A stretch of DNA of 64,000 bases from Saxidomus purpurata (lineage: Eukaryota; Mollusca; Bivalvia; Venerida; Veneridae), in assembly GCA_022818135.1 (NCBI GenBank), contig JAFMSR010000001.1, positions 179,479-243,478 of the forward strand, read 5' to 3'. The position numbers and the translations under genes are program-made. The first letter of the stretch is position 1, and each line of letters opens with the position of its first letter. The notes beneath the pieces are model-generated. The model searched no databases, was not told the DNA's origin, and saw only the letters and a program-made list of their open reading frames with translations. Shown piece after piece: positions 1-11,190 of this stretch.

Positions 1-1102
1 ATTAAGAAATTAAATTCAAGGAAATTAAAGCACCAAAAGAAGGGTTTAAGTCACTGAACTTTTTTTGCTGAATTTATCATAAATGAAGAAAAGACTGGAA
101 ATTGTCCTTTATAGCTTATACTTGGATTTGTAACCTGAGGCACTGTGTTTTTTTTTGATACACATTTCTATCCTGATAAATGTTATCATAGTTTTGAATT
201 TTTACTCAGCTGGTAGCAAATTATTTTGCTTTTGCGACTAGTGCAGTTGAAGACCTACCCATCAATCCAGTCTGATCATAATAAACTCTTTTCACTATTC
301 AGTCAAACATTTTCAGTGAACCTTAATTGAACCATACTTCTTCTGTGCAATTTGAATGATTTTTAAAATATAGACGTGCTGATATTCTTTGGTTATATTT
401 TTTGTAGAAACATGCCTATGAGCACGATGAGAATAAGTGTCACATGCAGTGACTAGGGAAGTTCAAAACATCAACAAATGAAAACTGCAGAAAAACCATC
501 AATCCTTGTAGAGTGAAAAATGATATATTTTGTGAAGATCCTTCAAACTGGAACGAGTTAGAAGCTGGAAGGTCTGTATTAAAGATGTTGTTGGATTTCA
601 CACTTTGGAAGAATTTTGTTATTTCAGTAGTAATTATTGTGTAAATAGAGAGAGTAAAGAAGGCATAAATGGCGCAAAACACCAAAGATAGAACAAACAA
701 AAAAGTTGGAGTAGACATGAATGATGAGGTCATGATGGGGAAATGCGATGTACCTACAATGTACAAAGAGCACTTAGTGTCAGTTTTGTGTTGATGGATA
801 TAATGCAAGGTTTTGTGTTGATTCGGTGAGGATAAAAAAGGATAAATGCTGGAGTTATAACTTCGAGTAACCCGATCAGTTTATATTCTTAAAATTGGTT
901 AGATATATTGAATTTTAAAGAAGACAACATAAAAAGTGTAAAATTTAAGGCAGTTTTATATAAAGATTTCAATTTTTCAAAAAGTTCTCTAAAAACACTT
1001 CGCGGACAATGATGTCCGATAGATAAGATAACTTTCCAAGTATTTGCAACAGAAACAAACGCAAAATTCATACACAAATTTAAAATACATTTTTGAATGT
1101 AA
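1..1102. other. No supported gene; AT-rich DNA
   Basis: I see no recognisable domain, splice-flanked exon or repeat unit here. Open frames on the minus strand (440-808 and 889-1128) are hydrophobic or featureless and look like chance frames in AT-rich DNA. The right edge runs into the decayed upstream part of the LINE tail that starts at 1103. Confidence 0.5.
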
Positions 1103-2335
1103 GATATACCTTTCGTTTCTGTACACACATCATCACATTCGGTAATGATCGAAAAGGGGCGTCATATCGGAATTCCTAGAGAACAGAGGTTTTGTTTTAA
1201 TTGTTCTAAGCAAATTGAGAATGAATACCATTTTGTGCTTATTTGCCCCCTCTTTTGTAACTTTCGAGAAACTTATATTAAAAGAAAATTTAATGAAAAT
1301 CCTAATTTAAATAAATTCAATATTCTGATGTCAACAGCAAATGACCAAACAATTAAATACTTAGTAATGTACATATACAGTCGACTCTCGTTATCTCGAC
1401 TTCGGTTATCTCGATTTTTCGATATCTCGACTGGATTTTTCCGGTCCCGATTTTTTCCCTTCTTGTTCTATATAAATCAACTACGGATATCTCGATTTGT
1501 TTATCTCGATTTTTTCGTTATCTCGACTAAATTTTTGATCCCCAACTATGAAATTTCCTCTATTTTGACATCCGATATCTCGATTTGACATTTATCACCT
1601 GCAAAACAAGGTGCGAAAAGCTGCACGCGATTGTATTCGCTCAATTGTCGTCTGCTGTCAGAGGTGCGAAAAACACCACGCGCGGCTATTCACTCAGTGA
1701 TTCGGTTAACGACCCACAATTAATTAATTGTTTGTTTGCGACGTAAGCTGTATAATATGCGGAATGGGTAATTTGTATTGAATTGTGTCAAAATTGAGAA
1801 AATTTATTCTGTCAATTATTAATCGTGTCTTCGATACGTACACATTAGACAGAGAACAGCTCGATATTGAAAAAAGAACCGGAAGAGTCATGTCGAAGGG
1901 CGGAAGTCATGAACTTGTCCGAGCGCTAGTCGAGCAATCCAGAGAAGGGCCCGGTAACCAACTCGGGAGGATATCTTGATCGGCAACGCTGAGAGTTTTG
2001 GAGAAGGACCCGGGGAAATCCATCTTTCGGCACCGGGGTGCAAGGCACATGAATCAAAGAATTGTACATTTAGTTGATTTAAACCTACGTGCTAGTTTCG
2101 TTTCCAACCTGTGTATTACACAGATCATAAGATGGTAGAAAGAAGCAAACGTCTTTCTATCAACAATAATCTTCCTTATCCCCCTCCCATCCCCTATCGA
2201 GCATAGTTTATCCAACTTCGGTTATCTCGATTTTTCGTTATCTCGACTTATTTTCTTTGGTCCCAAAAAAATCGAGATAACGAGAGTCGACTATACTATG
2301 CTTTTAAACTAAGGTCAAGTATTCTACAAGTATAA
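1103..2335 (+). pseudogene. LINE 3' ORF end, split by a DNA transposon
   Basis: This is the C-terminal end of a non-LTR retrotransposon polyprotein. The frame opens after a stop at 1100-1102. It reads through a segment typical of LINE tails (IEKGRHIGIPREQR) and a CX2CX8HX4C zinc knuckle (CFNC ... HFVLIC, about 1190-1255). At 1377 the frame runs into an inserted element and resumes at 2296, where it reads YYAFKLRSSI and stops at TAA 2333-2335. Removing the insert and one TA copy joins the two halves in frame. No reverse transcriptase remains upstream, so this is a 5'-truncated, dead copy. Clade is uncertain. Confidence 0.7.
1378..2293. mobile_element. pogo/Tigger-like non-autonomous DNA transposon
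   Basis: The ends are inverted copies of AGTCGACTCTCGTTATCTCG, with further inverted similarity inward (TTCGGTTATCTCGATTTTTCG-type motifs on both sides). The element is bounded by TA at 1376-1377 and 2294-2295, as expected for Tc1/mariner-pogo transposons, and begins CAGT like Tigger elements. It is 916 bp long. The only internal frame of note (1785-1979, 64 codons) has no DDE transposase or CENP-B-type helix-turn-helix, so it is probably moved in trans. It interrupts the LINE frame at 1103-2335. Confidence 0.75.
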
Positions 2336-3876
2336 TTATGATCCACTTTATTTATCAGTATTGTTTGGCTATTACCCTCCTGATCATCTCTTTCTTGCTT
2401 TTCGTTTCGACAAGATACAGGACAAAGGAGAAATGAATGTCTATGATGTATATAGTGAATCATAACTTATGTGCATAATCTGTTATTATCAAAAACATGG
2501 TTATTTTTCTTGCACTTAAGATATATACACTAAACCACTTTTCTAAGTATACACCTAAAAGAAATCTTGTAGTTTATTCAATTTTCAAGATATTTTGATG
2601 ACTATTTCAAAGTCATAAGATCAAAGATTAACTTTTAAAATTCCATCGGAGTTATAAAGATAGATACCAAACTAATAGGTCCGCAGCGCTGAAAACACAG
2701 TAACCTCAATATTCAAAAGTCACAAAAACGTTAAAATTACCAGACTGTCATCAATCTGCGTGTAACACGGACGACCAGTTATGATTCGCTAAATAAAATT
2801 AACAGCAATGTTTGATTATTCAACTCCTTTAAGAAGATGTCCTTGGGCAGATGTACGGTATACAAAGTAATCTTGAGAGTTTTGTCTGATTCTTATCCTC
2901 CTTTTCATTTCGATCGGATGAAGATTTGATGGAAACTGAGCCTAATGTTTTTTCAACTCATTTGTGGTTTGGACGTAATCGTCTTCAAGAATTGGTATTT
3001 GGTACTTCTCATGAATCTTTAATGGTCAGTTTGAGGTGTGAAAACGTCACTTTGGAGAAAATACAGCAATTGATGAAATTGGCGAGGAATGTTAGAGAAA
3101 TGCACAGGAAAGGAAATTCTTATAACGTTAGATAGATCAACTCCGTCAATAAATTAAGTGTTGAGAGGATATTTTTATCAAAGCGGAATAATTGAAATTG
3201 GCACCAGAAACCGTTTTTTAACAAAAACTTAACTGTTCTAGATAATTTAGAAGAAATTTAGAATTACCATGATTTACAGTTTTGTGAATTTCACATTTAG
3301 GGGTGTGGTGATGTTAACTCTTTTAGACAATGAAATCACTATTCATGCTTATCAACTTCATACCGATTGTTGAGAGAATGAATCCAATAATTTGTTGACA
3401 AATGTCCTTGACCGTATCTTTCCAAATGATTTTGATAACACACATAATTTAGGTGTATACTGGTGTAAAGTGGTTGAGTGTAATATTCATTTATTTACAT
3501 TGAATTGCATACCACTGTGCCCATTATGCTTTTATGTATAGATGTATAAAATGTATATGTGTATAGGCTGGATGCCTGAATCATAATAAACGATTTGTAT
3601 TGTATTAATGTATTACCAGAAGGTTCTGTTATTTCGAGCAAAAATGATTCAATCCAGATTGTATATCACCGGAGGAGTTCTACAATAGCTGTTCTATAGA
3701 GTACCGCAGTACTATACAATTAACACTAAGTTAGTAATATTAATCTCACTGTTGACCCTATGAAATGACCACATGAAATACAGCTTGCTCAGACAAGTAT
3801 ATTTTAGTATCTTCAATCATAATATCTTTGGTTGATAAAAGGGTGTTGCCGTAAAGATTTTTATAAACAGGAAAGC
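2336..3876. other. No supported gene; possible retroelement 3' tail near 3.55 kb
   Basis: Mostly AT-rich unique-looking sequence. A 69-codon frame at 2926-3135 is not recognisable. Around 3560-3605 there is an AATAAA-like signal followed by TTGTATTGTATT, which resembles the short tandem tail of a LINE 3' end, but no coding part is attached. Confidence 0.35.
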
Positions 3877-4018
3877 CCCCCCCCAAAAAACCCCCCCCCC
3901 CAAAAAACCCCCCCCCCCCCCCAAAAAACACACCCCAACAAAAACAAAAAACCCCCACCCACACACAACAAACAACCCCCACAAAAACAAACAAAAAACA
4001 AAAAAAAACAAACAAAAA

Positions 4019-4062
<44 letters not shown>

Positions 4063-4114
4063 CCCCCCCCAAAAAAAAAAAAAAAAAAAAAACCAAAAAC
4101 CAAAAAAAAAAAAC

Positions 4115-4165
<51 letters not shown>
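3877..4165. repeat. A/C-only low-complexity tract with long poly-A and poly-C runs
   Basis: About 290 bases contain essentially only A and C, including runs of roughly 40 A (4020-4060) and over 50 C (about 4112-4165). Long glycine, phenylalanine, lysine or proline frames through it are artefacts of composition. The left flank (AAACAGGAAAGCC) resembles the shared end of the dispersed (CA)n element seen at 23.9 kb, so this may be a badly degraded or badly sequenced copy. Confidence 0.85.
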
Positions 4166-4166
<1 letters not shown>

Positions 4167-4746
4167 ACCTTCTGAACAAGTAATTGTTGTCTCATGAATA
4201 TTGTCTATAACATTATTGGATGATTTACTAAATTTATTAATTGTCAGATCAAATCATTGACCCAGTGGGATTAAACCTGCCACAAAGCCCCCCTTCCGTC
4301 AGATAAAGAAGTAGCGTCCAACTTAAACGGTTCCAGACAGTGTTAAAACATTTATGACCTTCGCAAGTATGCTTGCTGATTATTGCTATAACTTTTGGAT
4401 GATTTCTATTTGTTATTGTCAGTCTCATGACCAGATTTAGCAGTGGATATATACCTCAGACAGTGAATACATTGGCATGTATGCTTGTGATTATAGCTAT
4501 GTGGCGTTAGCTGCGAGATTCAATTGTTATTCAGTTACCGAGATGATTGCAATAATTACATCTTTGTCAGTCACAAAATAATTAAGTTTGCTTATACCGG
4601 TATATTCATTTTAACTTTGAGTAAAATTGTCCAATTACTATCAGTATGTTGCTCTGGTTGCAAAATAGATTTTTTATACAATACTTTATTTATTCCTACA
4701 GCTGCTAAATATCGCAAAATACCAGTTTTCTATCGATATCCCTTAT

Positions 4747-4915
4747 TCAAATATGCCTATGGAAATTTACTATAGCAAATCGGAGTGCTTGAATACAATT
4801 AAAATCATTCAGAAAGGTAAGCAGAGTTTGGGATATGGAAGTAGCTTCATCTGACTTTTCAAATTTACATGTGCAGTAATCACTATAGAAATAGAAGTCA
4901 AATCCTTAAGTATAC
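4747..4915. repeat. Partial copy of a dispersed repeat also at 36.5 and 50.7 kb
   Basis: The stretch ATGCCTATGGAAATTTACTA followed by AGCAGAGTTTGGGATATGGA and then ATAGAAATAGAAG matches 36530-36680 and 50690-50790 by eye with moderate divergence. Only the left part of the longer unit is present. Confidence 0.5.
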
Positions 4916-5282
4916 AGTGACAGCTCCGGATGACTTGAAATGGGCTGTTGTCCAGAGATGGCTGTTTCTCAGAGGAATGTTTTGGCGTTACTATATATGA
5001 TCAGCTGTTTTTGTAGGTTTATGCTTTTGGTACTAAACATTGTGAAAAGGGTTTCATATAAAGGTGAGAGTATGTCTGGATTTTTGAATTAAATCTTTAT
5101 GTGAAAGTCAGACCAGGGAATGGTTATTATGTAACTTCTCTGAAAATGAACTTTATCAGACATTGATTTTTAAAAATTGCTTTATGGAAAGCTTTTCCGG
5201 TCAACATTTTGACAGGCGGTTATCGAGTTCCTTATGGAAGGGTGACAATCAAGTTTTAAACATAGACATGTATAAATTCACA

Positions 5283-5730
5283 CAGAATATACGTTTTTAT
5301 GAAATAAAATATGAGTTTTAGTGAAAGTTATGAAAAAAATTGACAAATTTAGCCGTTTGTTTGGCCAATTTTAGGGTTTCGAGAGTTTTTTTCCCAGCAA
5401 CTTAGTTCCTTTTCCCAATTTGATACATTTATTCGGCCAGATATAAAATATGACTTAAAAAGAGTTACACAACTGTGTTACAGCAGAAAAGCTAGGATTC
5501 TTTTGAATGCTCAAGCATTTAAAAGTGGGTGGGGTAATTTCACATGCATTTTCAATATAAATACATAATATTCATTTAAACTTTCAAGTACATTTGGTTG
5601 TTATTTTAAGTTAAATTAATGCATATTATGCTGCATACATGTTGCATTTTAACAGATACATATTATTTCTGATTTACAAAAGCAAGGATGGTTTCAAAAT
5701 GGCTGCCAAAATCACAAAATTGGTTGAATG
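5283..5730 (-). repeat. Copy of a ~500 bp dispersed repeat, reverse orientation
   Basis: Read on the minus strand, this stretch matches the units at 9.12-10.19 kb: a segment near AATTTTAGCGAAAT, the AACAG CAGAAAA region, the block around GCATTTAAAAGTGGGTGGGG (5517 onward) and a final ATGGCTGCCAAAAT block. A short further fragment, AAGTGGGTGGGGTAAGTC, lies at 5878-5895. No coding capacity. Confidence 0.6.
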
Positions 5731-6590
5731 TAAGCGTAAATCATATCAAGTTTGAGTGTAGGTAATATAAATAGACACTTGTGAGTAAAAACATAATGTA
5801 AAATATAAAGTTGATTTGATTTCGTTCGTTGATAACTTGGTATCTAATATTAATGCACTAGCTGATTAGCTTTTGCAAGTGGGTGGGGTAAGTCAAAGTG
5901 CAATTGAACTTTTCTGAACAATTTGTTATTTCCATTTTCAGATTGTAAATTTCAGCACAGATAAGCTTTATTCTTTTTCACCTTTCTAAGAAAGAATGTT
6001 TAACGCATCAAACAGTTCTAATAACAAAGTATCAATGGCTTAATTTAACATTTTCATCACTTATTCAGATGAAAATACTGTAACTCTTTTCATGAAAATA
6101 CGAATTCTGTCTGAAAACCATCTTCCATAAATGTTAAACAATGATGTGCTGTTACACAGGCAGCAGATTTCTTTAAATTGAAGAAAGAACACTGCATTAT
6201 TCTTTTCAAAACAATGCACACGAAAGCTTTGAAAATGTTATTATCTTAGGACTTAAGTCTGAAATAAAACTCAAATATACAAGTCATAAGTGTTTTCCAT
6301 TTCCATATTAAAATTTAATACCATGTGTGTACTTTTGTTTGTTGCCTCTTATGTAAAGACAATGCATACAGATTCATTTACATTGGTCAAATTTAGGCAT
6401 TGCTATGTATTACATTATCAACTTGTAAAACTCATCCCATAATCATATAGTATGTTACAAATAACCCACAAAAACAGCATTTTCAGCTAATTGCTACTAT
6501 AACAGCAAAACTCATTCAGAGAATTTAAAATCTGCAACTCCATAGCAGCATTATGATCTGTATTTATGTACTGTAAAGTACTTATTCATT
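5731..6590. other. No supported gene
   Basis: AT-rich sequence between a dispersed repeat and the nuclease-like pseudogene. Apart from the short repeat fragment at 5878-5895 nothing recognisable is present. Confidence 0.45.
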
Positions 6591-7445
6591 TCATTCTTTT
6601 ATTTCTGTTAAACTTAACAGAATAAAATATATTGAAAGGCAATCTGGAATGCCTTTATTTTTACCTATGCCATACAAGGATGAACAATTACCACACCCTG
6701 TAAGACAATAAACAGACAACAATATCTTTAGCTTGGCAGGCAACACATTTGCAACTATCCTATGAATTGGTTTATACCTTGTAAAGTCAGTATGTATAGA
6801 TTTCCAATCAGTTTTAAGAAAGAGTTTGTCAGCACCAAGACTAGTGTAATAATGAACCAAAAGACCCAAAACATCGGCTTTCTTGATTGTAAGAGAAGAT
6901 GCATATGCCAAATGTAGTATTATTCTACCATCAGTTTCGTTCTGACTGGACTCTATCTCATCAACAAAAGATATTTTTCCCCTTGCAAGAAGATGCTGGC
7001 AATTTTCAGTGAGATATATTATATAAAGCTTTCTCAGCCTTTACTATTGGCCAAGACTCTCTTCCAGTCTGGTAATAGCATGTTCATTTAAATAGCAACA
7101 GGGGCAGTGGAGGTACTGTTACAAGGTCTCTGGCGTGTCTGGACTATTTGTAAAATATTTGTCAAAGATAACATGATTTTGTGTACTTTACACACTGTTT
7201 TAAAGAATTTCTTTCCAAAATATGTTAGGGTCAGATATACATAGAAGAACCAAATCAGGATTAAGAAGTTTCCAGTTTTTCGCAAAAGTCAGAGTTCTTG
7301 GTTTCATCATATCTCCAGTATCCGAAAACAAACTTAGTGGAACCGGTGCACTTTTAAAGGAGAATACACGTTCAAGAGTAACCTGTTTGAATGCATTAAT
7401 AGCCAATAATCTCAAGTACATATCTTCACCATTATAACTGACCAC
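6591..7445 (-). pseudogene. XPG/FEN1-like nuclease-type ORF, frameshifted
   Basis: Two minus-strand frames together resemble a multi-copy ORF family in invertebrate genomes with an XPG/FEN1-like (PIN-type) nuclease fold. The upstream part (7445-7200) has LERVFSFKSAPVPLSLF and ends early. The downstream part runs open from about 7040 to 6591 and has ETDGRIILHLAYAS, then ADVLGLLVHYYTSLGADKLF, then PIHRIV and CLTGCGNCSSLYGIGK. That last block corresponds to the family's usual HALTGCDTTS ... GIGKK, in which the aspartate after GC is a metal ligand. Here it is glycine (GCG), which suggests a dead enzyme. The two parts are in different frames with stops between. Similar domains ride in some DNA transposons (for example Academ); that link is an inference. 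The ORF is flanked by inverted repeats at 5.3 and 9.1-10.2 kb. Confidence 0.5.
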
Positions 7446-8413
7446 TTTTGAATTTACATCAACAGCACTTTTGATTGTGTTCCGTTTTGCGCTTGGTAGC
7501 GGGTCAAACTCTCAAAGGCTTGTTGCTTTCAAAAGAGAACCATCAGTCACTCCTGTACAAACTATTTACCTCCTGCGATATTTCAATTCCAGTTGAAAAG
7601 TTAATCCTTTATTGGAGGACTAGAAATAGAAAAGGGGTCTACAAAATGCACATCAAACATCTGAAGCATTTTATGTACTGCCTCATTGTTTGTGTTTTGA
7701 GAAAAGGCGTATCAGTGTGATGTTTGTTGTACAAATAATTGGGGACACCATCAGAACCACAAGCTGTCAAAGGTCGAGACAGAAACCAGCATACTTAAGC
7801 ACTGTCAGTATTACTTTGTAGCTTTGCAGTCAATCCAAACATCATTATGTGAACCCTTTGTCAATTTAATACCTTTTCTCAAAGGCATCTACTTACTACT
7901 AGCTCATCGTGGAGTCAATTCATTTGAAGGCTAGGTATGACATGATTTGCAGCAAACAGTAAAGATAAAAAAAGCTTTGCCTTTGAAAATTTGTGAACAT
8001 CCCACAAACAAAGCCTTGATGAAGGAAATTTTGAGAGGAAGAGAGACCTCCAGAAAATAATCGCTCGATATACTAAACAAGTCACCCCACTGACCTAAAT
8101 TCATCAATAATAGAGACAATCGAATTTTCAATTTGTTCTACCATTCCTAGCACAACTTCCTGCTGAACATCCGAGGTGATATTCAAAGCTTTGAATTTAT
8201 ATATTCTAACATGACTCACGATTTTGTCTCTATATTCAAAGAGTAGAAAAGTTATGTTATGTTAAACGCTAAACAACGCGGGAACCGATATGCTGTAAAC
8301 ATTACGTCATATTGTGCCGCATGAAGTTAAATGAGTGTTCGCGTAGAAAATAAAGCTTTGCATTTTCACCTTTTATAATATCTGGTCATGTTAGAATCGA
8401 AATAACTTCCTTT
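7446..8413. other. Possible decayed upstream part of the nuclease-like ORF
   Basis: A minus-strand frame at 8131-7931 contains NLGQWGDLFSISSDYFLEVS, plausibly an upstream remnant of the same ORF, but stops and frame changes prevent a firm call. The rest is unassigned. Confidence 0.3.
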
Positions 8414-8556
8414 TCAGCGTTGTTATCGTCTAATAAACAATAATTTGTCGTGCTGATGCACAGTTATAAACCACTCAGGCCTTCGGCCTTCGTGGCTAAT
8501 TGCTGCGTATCAGTTCTCCAAATCATTGTTTATTAAACGAATAACACCGCTGGAAC
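8414..8556. repeat. Fold-back hairpin with GGCC-TTCG-GGCC-type tip
   Basis: A left arm reading GTTATCGTCTAATAAACAAT is matched by an inverted right arm (ATTGTTTATTAAACGAATAAC) with imperfect pairing over roughly 60 bases. The centre holds CACTCAGGCCTTCGGCCTTC and then GTGG, a compact GC hairpin. It resembles the larger hairpin at 51289-51452, whose centre is ACTCGGGCTTCGCCCTCGTG. Confidence 0.6.
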
Positions 8557-9120
8557 GGATGTTATTTCATAAATATACGTCAATAAGTAAGAAGGCAAAG
8601 ATTTGAATTTGCATCAGCATATTTTCTTAACTGACGAAAGAACCTGCGATTGAGTACCTCATTAATATATCAGATACTTAGTAACTTTTTCTTCCAATGT
8701 TACCTTTTATTTGCGATTAATTTGTATACAATTACATGTATCTGTTTTAACATTGTTTACAGGTTGGGCATTTGAATTTTCCCACTACTAAACTAGAACA
8801 CGTGATGTGGCTGTTATTCATCAATTTTGTCCTATCTACGTTTCTATTGATTTCCACATTTTGTTAAAAGCAGGATGATAAAACAATTTTATGATGAAAC
8901 AGCATGAGACTTTTCGACTGTTCAGCAATTATTTGTGTCCCAAGGTTATCATGGCATTTGCTTGCCAAAACCCAACCGTGCTGTTAAAAATCCGTAATTT
9001 TCAGTAAAATGATATTTTAGGTCAAAGGAATAATGATGTATTTTTCAAAATAAATATGCAAAATATCTAGTAAAGAATATATCAATATAAGAACAATACA
9101 CTACAAGTGCCCGGTACACT

Positions 9121-10190
9121 GAAGTTTTACTATATTTTAGTCTAAATGGCGGCCATTTTGGAAGCCATCTTGGATTTTATAAATGACCTTCAAACTTGCA
9201 ATAGCTAAATAATACTTATAAGCTGATATACATCCATTTGAAATACAAAATACCTTAAGGTAAAGCTCATAAAATGTAAAAAAAACTATGTATATTTAGA
9301 GCAAAATTACCCCACCCACTTTTAAATGCTTGTGCACTAAAAAAATTCTGTTTTTCTGCTGTAATGTAACTATTTCCATTAGCCATAAGTATTTTTTTTA
9401 TTTATTGTCACATTAATATGTCAAACTGTTAAAAAATTTGAACTTCTGTTAAAAAAACCCTCTCCAAACCATAAAATGGCCCACTCTTACGGCTAAAACA
9501 GTCAATATTTTCTTAGATTTCGCTAAAATTAATGAAACAAAATCATAAAATCATATAATAAGTATGTACTTATATATTTCTATGTAGTAAACCTAGCTGT
9601 TGGACCAACAGTACTACAAAAACTGCATTTTTTATTTTTGGCGGCCATTTTGGTGGCTATCTTGGATTTTATAAATAATCTCCAAACTTGCAATAGCTAA
9701 ATAATACATTTAAGCTGATAACTTTTCATTTGAAATACAAAATATTTGAAGATAAAGCTCATAAAATGTTTTAAAAACTGTGTATATTTAGAGCGAAAAT
9801 ACATGTGAAATTACCCCCACCCACTTTTAAATGCTTGTTTTTTCTGCTGTTATGTAACTATTTTCATTAGCCATGAGTCATGTTTTATTTCTTGTCACAT
9901 AAGTACATCAGATTGGTAAAAAATGTGTACTTCTGTTAAAAATGCCTGTCCAAACCATAAAATTGTCCATTCTTATGGCTAAAAGCGTCAATATTTTCAT
10001 AGATTTCGCTAAAATTAATGAAAAAACATCATAAAATCATATAATAAGTATGGATTTATACATTTCTATGTTTTATACCTAGCAACAATTTTTTTAAAAA
10101 AACATTTAAACCAACAGTACTACAAAAACTGCATTTTTTATTTTTGGCGGCCATCTTGGACGCCATCTTGGATTTCTCAGAACGCCACCA
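9121..10190 (+). repeat. Tandem pair of a ~500 bp dispersed repeat
   Basis: The block GGCGGCCAT(T/C)TTGG occurs at 9148, 9640 and 10146, giving periods of about 492 and 506. Within each unit the order is conserved: AATAGCTAAATAATAC, AAATACAAAATA, GTATATTTAGAGC, CCCACCCACTTTTAAATGCT, TCTGCTGT, AACCATAAAAT, TTTCGCTAAAATTAATGAA, ATCATATAATAAGTATG. The second unit has small indels. A copy in the opposite orientation lies at 5283-5730. Non-coding. Confidence 0.75.
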
Positions 10191-10700
10191 TTTATGCCAA
10201 TTTATGCCGGTGGTTTCATAAACTACAAACTCTGACAAACATTTTGGTATATAACATTGCTTGTTGCAATGACTGTCCCACCTACCCATATTTTTAATGG
10301 ACTATTCAGCTCAAAGTCACCCTACCATTAGCCGTTTGAGAGGTTTTCTGTCAATTCGGAATTAAAAAATTGTTGATGTTGGTCAGAATGTGGAGGTGGC
10401 TGTTGGTGGGAGGTAAACATTTAGAAAAAAACATTCAAATTGGCTCTTGTAAGGAGGTGCTGTTGGTAGGAGGTGAAGTTAGTGGAGGTTACACTGTAAA
10501 CATGTCGCATGAAACAGTTTTGATTAAGAAACTAAAAATTGTTTCTGATTGTGACAGTTAACCATAGGGTATCCTGCATCTTGCTTACCTTTAATTTCAA
10601 AACTTAATTGTCACAGTATTTTGATTCCAAGATACCAAACTATGAAAGGTTACATCATCCCAGTTAGCCAATCAGTAATGCAAAGATTTGAACCAGCCGC
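10191..10700. other. No supported gene; short GGAGGT-rich direct repeat
   Basis: Around 10391-10480 the motif GAGGTGGCTGTTGGTGGGAG recurs as GGAGGTGCTGTTGGTAGGAG about 60 bases later. A 63-codon frame across it is not recognisable. Confidence 0.35.
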
Positions 10701-11190
10701 ACAAATGAGGGCGTAGTGAGGTTGCATATAGTAATCACATCGTACATACATCCATCTGTCCTGCTTCCGTACGCAGCATATCTTGAAAAGTATTAAAATA
10801 GATCAATGGATACTTAATATATTGATAGTGGTTAGAGTGGAAGAGCCATATATTTTGATTTACTTCCCTTTCGTTACTTATACTTGTGCGCTTCATAACT
10901 CAAAAAGAATTGAAGGGAATCAAATGATACTTCATAAATTATTAGAGGACAATGAGAGGAAGTGCAGTGCACTAGAACAAAAGGTCTAGCTTACATGTAA
11001 CCTATTTTAGAGTTACGGCCCTTACTTACTTTTTCTTGTGCTGAGCATTACTCAAAAAACATATAAGGGAATAAATTGATACTTCGTTTATTAATAAAAG
11101 ACAATGAGAAAAGTTCAGTGCACAAAAAAGCCATGTCTCTAGTTTTATTAATTTAGAATTACTCTAGTATTAGTTATCTAGATGGAAATA
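10701..11190. repeat. Diverged copy of a tandem-unit dispersed repeat
   Basis: Two similar stretches follow each other: CATAACTCAAAAAGAATTGA then GGGAATCAAATGATACTTCA (about 10895-10940), and ATTACTCAAAAAACATATAA then GGGAATAAATTGATACTTCG (about 11045-11090). Each is followed by ACAATGAGA(G/A)AAGT(G/T)CAGTGCAC. Spacing is about 150-155 bases. The layout (surface-gene-free, CTGTCC-type lead-in, homologous clauses) resembles the 165-178 bp tandem units at 39.8 and 53.0 kb but is much older. Confidence 0.5.

Noticed and set aside
440..808. 122-codon minus-strand hydrophobic frame
   Set aside because: No recognisable family and poor sequence context; AT-rich DNA readily gives Phe/Ile/Leu-rich chance frames.
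1785..1979. 64-codon frame as a transposase
   Set aside because: Lies inside the pogo-like element but shows no DDE motif or DNA-binding domain; too short.
3758..4197. Long Gly/Phe-rich and Lys/Pro-rich frames
   Set aside because: They are translations of the A/C-only tract; composition alone keeps all frames open.
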